Source: Anaerolineae bacterium
GTDB lineage: Bacteria > Chloroflexota > Anaerolineae > DRVO01
Direction of reading: 5' to 3'
DNA length: 10,748 nucleotides
Assembly (NCBI GenBank): GCA_012719195.1
Contig: JAAYAV010000406.1
Coordinates: 1 to 10,748 of the forward strand
Each line of letters begins with the position of its first letter. Within the stretch, counting starts at the first letter, position 1. The position numbers and the translations under genes are program-made. Below the pieces are notes generated by a model. That model saw nothing but the letters and a program-made list of their open reading frames with translations, was not told the DNA's origin and ran no database searches. Shown here one piece after another: positions 5,456 to 10,748 of this stretch.

Positions 5456-7810
5456 CTAGCCGCGATAGAGGCGGAGATACTCCTGGTAGTTGGGCAGCAC
5501 GGTGTCCAGGTAGCGGCGCGTCTCGGCGAAGGCGACGGTCTCGTAGAAGAAGTCCGCGTCTGCGCCGGAGAGGGAGAGCCAGGTCTGAGCGTTGCCGGGG
5601 CCGGCGTTGTAGGCGGCCAGAGCGGCGGGCACATTTCCGCCGAGGTAGTCTAGCTGGAAGCGCAGGTAGTAGAGGCCGTAGCGAATGGCAATGTGGGGCC
5701 GCAGCAGGTCGGTTGGGTCGTAGTAGGCGTCGCCCAGTTGCAGGGCGATCCACTCGCCGGTGGCGGGCATTACCTGAGCCAGGCCCTGGGCTCCGGCGCT
5801 CGACCCGATGGCAGCGTCGAAGAGGCTCTCCTGGCGCATGAGGGCGAAGAAGAGCAGCGGATCCAGCCCGCGAGTGGACGCCTCGGGAAGGACCTCGTCG
5901 GCGTAGTGGGTGGGGTACATCAGGCCCCAGATGAAGGCCGGGACTTCCTGTCGCGCGTCCGGCGTAGAGTAGATGATGGTGGCGGCGCACTGGATCGAGG
6001 GCCGGTAGAGGCCCCGGTCTCGCAGCCATAGGGAGAGCCAGTACTGCACGGGCGCGTCGTGGCGGTAATCGCGGCTGAGGGCCAGAGCGGTGTCAACGAC
6101 CTTCTGCCGCAGTCCGAGTTCGAGGTACTCCTCCAGAGCGGCCCAGCGCCCGTCGGCAGAGAGAGCAGCTGGAGGTTGCGACGTATCCCACCCCGAGTCA
6201 TGGTGCGCCAGCAGCCAGGCTTCGGCCTCGGCCCGACCCTCATCGGTGCCGGGCAGAAGTAGGCTCCCGCTGGTGGCCTGGGAGACAGGATCCACACCGT
6301 CCAGGAGAGCGCGGGCACGATAGGCGTAGTAGCCGCCGGCCGTCGAGCTCGCCACCGCCTCCAGGGCCTCGGTGGCCGATTCGGTTGCCCCCTGGGCGAG
6401 CAGGGCACGCCCGAGCCAGTACCCGGAGCGGTCGGAGTCGGTGCAGCTGGAGCAATGATCTACGGCGGCCTGGAACCAGTCCCCGGCCGACGTCCAGTCC
6501 CCACTACGCGCCATGGTCAGTCCGGCGCGCATGGCACCGGCGCGGCCAGGATCGGTGGTGGGGTGGCGCTCGAGGAGACCCGAGTACACCTGGAGGGCGC
6601 CGTCGAGGTCGCCCAGAGCCTCCAGCAGTATGCCCGCCTGTAGCAGCGACGCCGGCGCCAGTTCGTGGCCGGGGTAGGCGGCGGCGAAGGCACGGTGGAC
6701 CTCCACGGCGCCCTGATCGTCGCCCATGCGGTCCAGTGTCTGGGCCTTGGCCGGCCAGGCGGCGGGCGAATCGGGGTCGTCGGTCAGGGCGATGGCGGCG
6801 TCGAGGTGAGCCAGGGCCGAGTCGAAGTCGCCCAGCCCCCGGTAGCTGAGCCCGGCGAAGTGGTGCGCGCTGGCCACGCGGTCGCTCGGAGCAGCGGCAA
6901 GGTAGCGCTCGAAGGCGGCGACGGCCGGCTGGTAGGCCTGGGCATAGTAGTTGACGAGGCCGCGCCGGTGCTCGTCCACCGGCTCGCCGGCGTTGACCAA
7001 CTCGACCAGCGCGGGGTGGGCGTACGACGAGCGCGGGTACTCCTGAATGACGGAGAGCAGACGATCTCTCCCGGCTCGGGCCTGCCCCAGGCTCAACTCC
7101 AGCCGGGCGCGCTGGTACTGGTAGCGCGGCAAGTCGTCGGCGGCGACGGAACCGGTCTCGGCCACCAGGGCCGCCAGGGCGGCGTTGCCCTGCCCGGAGA
7201 GGAGCAGCGCCTCGGAGAGCCGGTAGGCGAGGCCAAGGCGCTCGCCGGGATTGGTGGAGTGCTCGAGCGCGAGCTGATAGTAACTGGCAGCGACGGGCCA
7301 GCGATCGAGGGCAGCGAAGCCGTCGGCGGCACGAGAGAGAGCCTCTGACTGAGCGGCACTGCCGGGGCGCAAGTAGTGGAACCCGACATAGAGCTCGGCC
7401 GCCTCCTCCAGTTCACCCGCCTCCTGCCGGGCGGACGCCTCGCGGAAGAGGGCGGCGGAACGCTGGTCTCGGTCGAGGGTACCGATGGCCAAGTCGTGCC
7501 AGAGCCGGGCAGCGTCCGTCCAAGACCCACTCAGCTCGTAGCACTCCGCCAGGTGGGTGCGGGCCTCTCGAGCGGCGCCGGGGTCCATGTCGGGCAGGAG
7601 CTGGATCAGGGACTGGGCCGCTTCTTCGTAGCGGCCGGACTCCATAAGTGCCAGGGGTGCGTCGAGGTTGGCCGATGCCGGCTCGGCTTCTGCCTCGGGG
7701 GCGAGGACTAGGATGCCGGCCAGCAACAGCACGGTCAGCAGTACGCGGCCGGCCAAGGCCGTTAGGGATCGTGCTGCGGCCGGTACGGTGACAAGGGAGA
7801 GTCTGGGCAT
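5456..7810 (-). CDS. Soluble lytic murein transglycosylase with TPR superhelix (Slt70-like, GH23)
   Basis: A 784-aa exported protein that should cleave peptidoglycan glycan strands, releasing 1,6-anhydromuramyl products. Residues 1-42 are a signal peptide: arginines, then a hydrophobic core at about 22-36 and a likely cut after AEA (40-42). No lipobox Cys is present. Residues about 48-600 are helical TPR-like repeats with recurring A-x-x-x-Y and alternating small/aromatic residues, comparable to the U-shaped helical part of Slt70. The SLT catalytic domain covers about 645-765: RQES with catalytic Glu661, GLAQVMPATG (676-685) and AYNAGPG (733-739). At 784 aa it is longer than E. coli Slt70 (about 620 mature), mostly through extra TPRs. 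It starts 6 bp after the zinc-ribbon gene stop, so the two form an operon. The gene ends 86 bp before the MerR gene, and I see no clear terminator in between. Confidence 0.94.
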   Translation of the reverse strand: MPRLSLVTVPAAARSLTALAGRVLLTVLLLAGILVLAPEAEAEPASANLDAPLALMESGRYEEAAQSLIQLLPDMDPGAAREARTHLAECYELSGSWTDAARLWHDLAIGTLDRDQRSAALFREASARQEAGELEEAAELYVGFHYLRPGSAAQSEALSRAADGFAALDRWPVAASYYQLALEHSTNPGERLGLAYRLSEALLLSGQGNAALAALVAETGSVAADDLPRYQYQRARLELSLGQARAGRDRLLSVIQEYPRSSYAHPALVELVNAGEPVDEHRRGLVNYYAQAYQPAVAAFERYLAAAPSDRVASAHHFAGLSYRGLGDFDSALAHLDAAIALTDDPDSPAAWPAKAQTLDRMGDDQGAVEVHRAFAAAYPGHELAPASLLQAGILLEALGDLDGALQVYSGLLERHPTTDPGRAGAMRAGLTMARSGDWTSAGDWFQAAVDHCSSCTDSDRSGYWLGRALLAQGATESATEALEAVASSTAGGYYAYRARALLDGVDPVSQATSGSLLLPGTDEGRAEAEAWLLAHHDSGWDTSQPPAALSADGRWAALEEYLELGLRQKVVDTALALSRDYRHDAPVQYWLSLWLRDRGLYRPSIQCAATIIYSTPDARQEVPAFIWGLMYPTHYADEVLPEASTRGLDPLLFFALMRQESLFDAAIGSSAGAQGLAQVMPATGEWIALQLGDAYYDPTDLLRPHIAIRYGLYYLRFQLDYLGGNVPAALAAYNAGPGNAQTWLSLSGADADFFYETVAFAETRRYLDTVLPNYQEYLRLYRG

Positions 7811-7816
7811 GAGAAC

Positions 7817-8518
7817 CTATTCCGGAGCTAGGATGCGGCCGCAGGAGGGGCAGGGCACCAACTCCTGTCGCTGGTCCGCTTTCTGAATGACGTTAGTGGG
7901 CACCTGGACGCCGCAGGCGCCGCAGGACCCACGGCGGAGGGCCCCGATAGCACGGCCACCCTTACGGGCCTTGAGGGAGTCGTACCGTGTCAACACCGCC
8001 TCCGCCAGCCGAGAGCGCTGCTGCTCGGCCTGGGGTTCCAGCCGGGCGCGTTCCTGCTCCAGTTCGGCCTCCTCATGATGAAGACGCTCGCGAAGGGCGG
8101 TGTGTTCCTCTTCCAGGCTCTTGAGCTCGGCCGTCGCTTCGTGGTAGGCCTGGCCGGCGGCCTCGATCTCCAGCATGAGCTCGAGTTCCTGGTCCTCCAG
8201 TTGGCGCAAGCGTCGACCGAGGGCCTCGGCTTCGGCTTCTAGGCTGGCGAGTTCGCGCGGGTTGGTGACGGCGCCGCTATACAGACGCTGCTGGCCCGAC
8301 TCCCGCTTGTTGCGTACGGCTGTCGTCTCGTCTTCCAGCCCGCGAAGGAGTCGGCGCCGGTCCTCCAGTTCGCCGTGGAGGCGGAGCGATTGAGCCCGAC
8401 CATGGATGATCGGCTCCGGCTCGGCGTAGAGGGATTGGATCTCCTGGAGCCGGGCTGCAACTCGAGCCAGCGCCAGTTCCACCTCCTGCAGGGCGGCCAG
8501 GTCGTCCACGGTAGACAT
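7817..8518 (-). CDS. Coiled-coil C4 zinc-ribbon protein (DUF164/CdsZ-HP0958-like)
   Basis: A 233-aa protein. Residues about 5-180 are a long antiparallel-type coiled coil rich in Glu, Arg, Leu and Gln, interrupted by the conserved family hinge YSGAVTNPRELASLEAE (80-96). The C-terminus is a C4 zinc ribbon: CGAC (199-202) and CPSC (223-226), with all four cysteines present. This family is widespread. Characterised relatives in Helicobacter and Chlamydia act as chaperone or RNA/protein-binding factors for flagellar or secretion systems, but most members have no known role. There is no signal peptide. The ATG at 8518 is preceded by GAGGAGAAGG and a promoter. The gene is followed 6 bp later by the transglycosylase gene. 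A link to envelope or secretion functions is suggested only by that neighbour. Confidence 0.92.
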   Translation of the reverse strand: MSTVDDLAALQEVELALARVAARLQEIQSLYAEPEPIIHGRAQSLRLHGELEDRRRLLRGLEDETTAVRNKRESGQQRLYSGAVTNPRELASLEAEAEALGRRLRQLEDQELELMLEIEAAGQAYHEATAELKSLEEEHTALRERLHHEEAELEQERARLEPQAEQQRSRLAEAVLTRYDSLKARKGGRAIGALRRGSCGACGVQVPTNVIQKADQRQELVPCPSCGRILAPE

Positions 8519-8522
8519 GGGG

Positions 8523-8532
8523 CCTTCTCCTC
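8523..8532 (-). promoter_or_regulatory. Ribosome binding site of the zinc-ribbon gene
   Basis: GAGGAGAAGG on the minus strand, four bases before the ATG at 8518. GGAG within it sits at nine bases, so the distance is normal. Confidence 0.65.
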
Positions 8533-8545
8533 GCTAGATTGACAT

Positions 8546-8574
8546 ATTGTAGTGGTCTCTGGTTCGGTACTCAA
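8546..8574 (-). promoter_or_regulatory. Predicted sigma-70 promoter of the zinc-ribbon/transglycosylase operon
   Basis: On the minus strand, TTGAGT (8569-8574), exactly 17 bases, then TACAAT (8546-8551). Transcription would begin near 8539, about 20 bases before the ATG and just ahead of the purine-rich ribosome site. Confidence 0.65.
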
Positions 8575-8652
8575 CCTGGGGCCGAGATGGCGCGTGAAAC
8601 GGGGTAGTGATCGGCGGCGGGGAAGCCAGTCTAGGCCCGTAAGCGATGCCTC

Positions 8653-8661
8653 TGCTATAAT
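8653..8661 (+). promoter_or_regulatory. Extended -10 promoter of the RNase D/helicase operon
   Basis: TGCTATAAT: a perfect TATAAT (8656-8661) preceded by the TG of an extended -10 element. No good -35 box lies 16-18 bases upstream, which is normal for extended -10 promoters. A start near 8668 leaves about 30 bases before the ATG at 8699. It lies downstream of the open-frame codon at 8552, which argues against that longer start. Confidence 0.65.
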
Positions 8662-8698
8662 CACGCCTGACTCCCGAGCCGCCGCGAGATATGTGCCA

Positions 8699-9850
8699 AT
8701 GACCGGTAAGGACCTCAACCTGAGCCTGGTGGACCGCCAGGATGAACTGGATGCACTGGCCGAGCGCCTTCTGAGTGTCCCCGCCTTTGGCGTCGACACC
8801 GAGGCCAACAGCCTCTACCGCTACCGCGCCCGAGTCTGCCTGATTCAGATCTCCATCCCGGGCCAGGACTACGTGGTGGACCCGCTGGCAGTGGACCCGC
8901 GGCCGCTTGGGCCGGCGTTTGCCTCCGCTTCCGTCCAGAAGGTCATGCACGCAGGCGAGTACGACGTCATGTGCCTGCGTCGAGACTACGGCTTCCAGTT
9001 CCGTTCCCTGTTCGACACCATGCTGGCGGCACGGATCGTCGGCCTGCCCGAGTTCGGTCTGGGAGCATTGCTGCAGCAGTACTTCGGCGTGAGGAGCGAT
9101 AAGCGCTTCCAGCGTGCCGACTGGGGCCAGCGGCCTCTGACGGACGTCCACCTGACCTATGCCGCCCTGGACAGTCACTACCTGCTGCAGCTACGCGACC
9201 TGCTCCAGCCCGAACTGGCCCGACACGGAGCGCTGGAAGAGGCTGATCGGGCCTTCGCCGGCGTGTGTCGCGTGTTCTGGCACGCCAAGCCCTTCGATCG
9301 CCACGGCTACGTGCGCTTGCCCGGTGCCAGGGCGCTCGATCGCAGCCAGTTGTCGGTCCTGCGCGAACTCTATCTCTGGCGCGAGGCCACGGCCGAGTCT
9401 GTCGATAGACCGGCGTTCCGGGTAGCCCGGCCCGACTTGCTGGTGCGGCTGTCGCAGATGCAGCCGCGCACCAAGGCAGCGCTGCAGATGCTGATTGGGA
9501 ACCGCGAGCGGTGGCTGCAGGAGCGAGCGGCCGAGGTAGTGGAGTGCATCCGCCGCGGGCGGGAGGCGCAGGGCGCGGTGCTGCCCGCCGAGCCGGGCCG
9601 GCCCCGACGGCGGCGGCAGCGCCGCGGGCGCACGTACCAGCGGCTCAACCGCTGGCGGAAGGACTTGGCCTCACAGCTGGGCATCCGTGTCGACCAGGTG
9701 CTCAGCTCGGAGTCGCTCGAGCTCTTGCTGGAGCACCGGCCCCGCACGCGGGACGAACTGGCGTCGGTAGCCCGGATGGATCCGGCTCAGGCCGACGAAC
9801 ACGGCGAGGTGATCCTCGAGCTTCTGCGGCCGGCAGGCGGCGACGGTTGA
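8699..9850 (+). CDS. rnd: Ribonuclease D (DEDDy 3'-5' exonuclease) with tandem HRDC domains
   Basis: A 383-aa protein from ATG at 8699; the GTG two codons upstream is also possible. The exonuclease domain (about 8-180) has all DEDDy motifs: VDTEAN with Asp33 and Glu35, GEYDV with Asp89, and YAALD with Tyr154 and Asp158. These bind two metal ions for 3'-5' trimming. An HRDC-type helical domain follows (about 212-290), then a strongly basic linker RPRRRRQRRGR (301-311) and a second HRDC-like region (about 313-380). This matches the catalytic-HRDC1-HRDC2 plan of E. coli RNase D (about 375 aa). RNase D matures tRNA and other stable RNA 3' ends. The overlap with a DNA-repair-type helicase leaves DNA as a possible alternative substrate. 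An open frame upstream to 8552 runs through the promoter and is not part of the protein. Confidence 0.94.
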   Translation: MTGKDLNLSLVDRQDELDALAERLLSVPAFGVDTEANSLYRYRARVCLIQISIPGQDYVVDPLAVDPRPLGPAFASASVQKVMHAGEYDVMCLRRDYGFQFRSLFDTMLAARIVGLPEFGLGALLQQYFGVRSDKRFQRADWGQRPLTDVHLTYAALDSHYLLQLRDLLQPELARHGALEEADRAFAGVCRVFWHAKPFDRHGYVRLPGARALDRSQLSVLRELYLWREATAESVDRPAFRVARPDLLVRLSQMQPRTKAALQMLIGNRERWLQERAAEVVECIRRGREAQGAVLPAEPGRPRRRRQRRGRTYQRLNRWRKDLASQLGIRVDQVLSSESLELLLEHRPRTRDELASVARMDPAQADEHGEVILELLRPAGGDG

Positions 9851-10748
9851 CCCTCAACCAACTCCTGGACCGGCTGCGCCTTGACCCGGCCTTCATGGCC
9901 AACATCACCGCTTGGCATGTCTTCCCCGAGCGGGCAGCCGTGCATGGACCCTTCCCCGAAATGGACTCGCGCCTGCGGGCGGCGCTCGAACAGCGGGGCG
10001 TGCGGCAGTTGTATTCCCACCAGGCGGAAGCGATAGGCGCCGTCGAGCGGGGCGAGAACGTCGCCGTTGTCACCCCCACTGCCTCGGGAAAGACACTGTG
10101 CTACAACGTTCCGGTCCTGAACCGCATTCTGCACGAGCCGGAAGCGCGGGCCTTGTATCTCTTCCCCACCAAGGCGCTGTCTCAGGACCAGATGACCGAG
10201 GTCCACGACCTCATCGGCACAGCGGGGGTGGACATCCGCACCTTCACCTACGACGGCGACACACCGGGCGAGGTGCGGCGCAAGGTGCGCGAGGCGGGCC
10301 ACATCGTCGTCACCAACCCGGACATGCTGCACTCCGGCATCTTGCCGCACCACACGAAATGGGTGAGCCTGTTCGAGAACCTGCGCTACGTGGTGATAGA
10401 CGAGATCCACACCTACCGGGGTGTGTTCGGCAGCCACGTCACTAACGTGTTGCGCCGGCTGCGCCGGGTCTGCGACTTCTACGGCAGCAAGCCTCAGTTC
10501 ATATGCTGCTCGGCGACCATCGCCAACCCGCGTGAGTTGGCCGAGAAGCTGCTGGAAATGCCGGTGACGCTGGTGCACCGCAACGGCGCCCCCGCGGGAG
10601 AGAAGCACTTCATCATCTACAATCCGCCGGTGGTGAACCGGGAGCTGGGCATTCGCCGCTCCGCGGTGCTGGAGGCGCGCCGGATCGCCGGGCAGTTCCT
10701 TAGTGCCGGCGTGCAGACGATCGTCTTCTCCCGCAGCCGCCTCACCAC
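9847..10748 (+). CDS. mrfA: MrfA/YprA-family DEAD/DEAH-box helicase, N-terminal part, continues past window
   Basis: 300 codons are visible from a TTG at 9847, which overlaps the RNase D stop (TTGA, 4 bp). The visible part is the first RecA-like helicase domain and the start of the second: Q-motif region LYSHQAEAI (55-63), motif I TASGKT (78-83), motif Ia FPTKALSQDQ (106-115), TNPDML (156-161), motif II DEIH (185-188), a HTYRGVFGSHVTNVLRRLRR block (188-207) and motif III SAT (222-224). This combination is typical of the MrfA/YprA and Hrq1 group of 3'-5' DNA helicases, which usually carry a DUF1998 zinc-binding C-terminus that would lie outside the window. In Bacillus, MrfA works with the DEDD exonuclease MrfB in mitomycin C lesion repair. 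No in-frame ATG occurs before codon 17, so TTG with translational coupling is the best start. Confidence 0.9.
   Translation, partial: MTLNQLLDRLRLDPAFMANITAWHVFPERAAVHGPFPEMDSRLRAALEQRGVRQLYSHQAEAIGAVERGENVAVVTPTASGKTLCYNVPVLNRILHEPEARALYLFPTKALSQDQMTEVHDLIGTAGVDIRTFTYDGDTPGEVRRKVREAGHIVVTNPDMLHSGILPHHTKWVSLFENLRYVVIDEIHTYRGVFGSHVTNVLRRLRRVCDFYGSKPQFICCSATIANPRELAEKLLEMPVTLVHRNGAPAGEKHFIIYNPPVVNRELGIRRSAVLEARRIAGQFLSAGVQTIVFSRSRLT

Noticed and set aside
6665..7348. 227-aa open frame on the plus strand
   Set aside because: Antisense to the TPR region of the transglycosylase. Its Val/Gly-rich composition is the usual mirror of Ala/Leu codons, with no start signal.
8552..8698. N-terminal extension of RNase D
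   Set aside because: The frame is open, but it contains the extended -10 promoter and 49 residues unrelated to RNase D. The domain starts normally from 8699.
8534..9178. 214-aa open frame on the minus strand
   Set aside because: Antisense to the RNase D catalytic domain and crosses the divergent promoter region.
9787..10608. 273-aa open frame on the minus strand
   Set aside because: Antisense to the helicase, whose motifs I, II and III are clear on the plus strand.

Overview
This is a G+C-rich, densely packed bacterial chromosomal segment with ten protein-coding genes. Two of them run off the window ends. I see no tRNA, rRNA, CRISPR array, insertion sequence, phage gene or transfer signature. 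The gene set (RicT/PSP1 beside HolB, an adenosine-specific-kinase family protein, a zinc-ribbon coiled-coil protein, an RNase D and a MrfA/YprA-type helicase), together with frequent GTG/TTG starts, looks most like a Chloroflexota (Anaerolineae-like) or similar deep-branching terrabacterial genome. That placement is an inference from gene content, not a phylogeny.

Layout. At 1-1703 (minus) are holB (clamp-loader delta prime, apparently starting at CTG) and ricT, whose C-terminus is cut by the window edge. A 157-bp divergent intergenic region (1704-1860) carries a promoter for each direction. At 1861-3253 (plus) an adenosine-specific-kinase family protein is followed 4 bp later by an alkaline-phosphatase-superfamily metalloenzyme. 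That pair converges, with a single base between stop codons, on a minus-strand three-gene operon (5369-3255): a MerR-like regulator, a 75-aa acidic protein of unknown function and a cytoplasmic VWA-domain protein. The operon has its own near-consensus sigma-70 promoter placed so that the regulator mRNA would be leaderless. Further right on the minus strand (8518-5456) is a zinc-ribbon coiled-coil gene followed by a TPR-containing soluble lytic transglycosylase. A second divergent region (8519-8698) again has a promoter on each strand. From 8699 to the right edge (plus) are a ribonuclease D and, overlapping it by 4 bp, the start of a MrfA/YprA-family DEAD/DEAH helicase.

How the genes may work together. 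HolB and RicT form a conserved neighbourhood known from Bacillus. The kinase-like protein and the metalloenzyme are probably translationally coupled and may act on nucleosides or phosphorylated sugars. The RNase D/helicase pair resembles in outline the MrfAB helicase-exonuclease repair pair. The least explained unit is the MerR - small acidic protein - VWA cassette, which is the best candidate here for an uncharacterised system.
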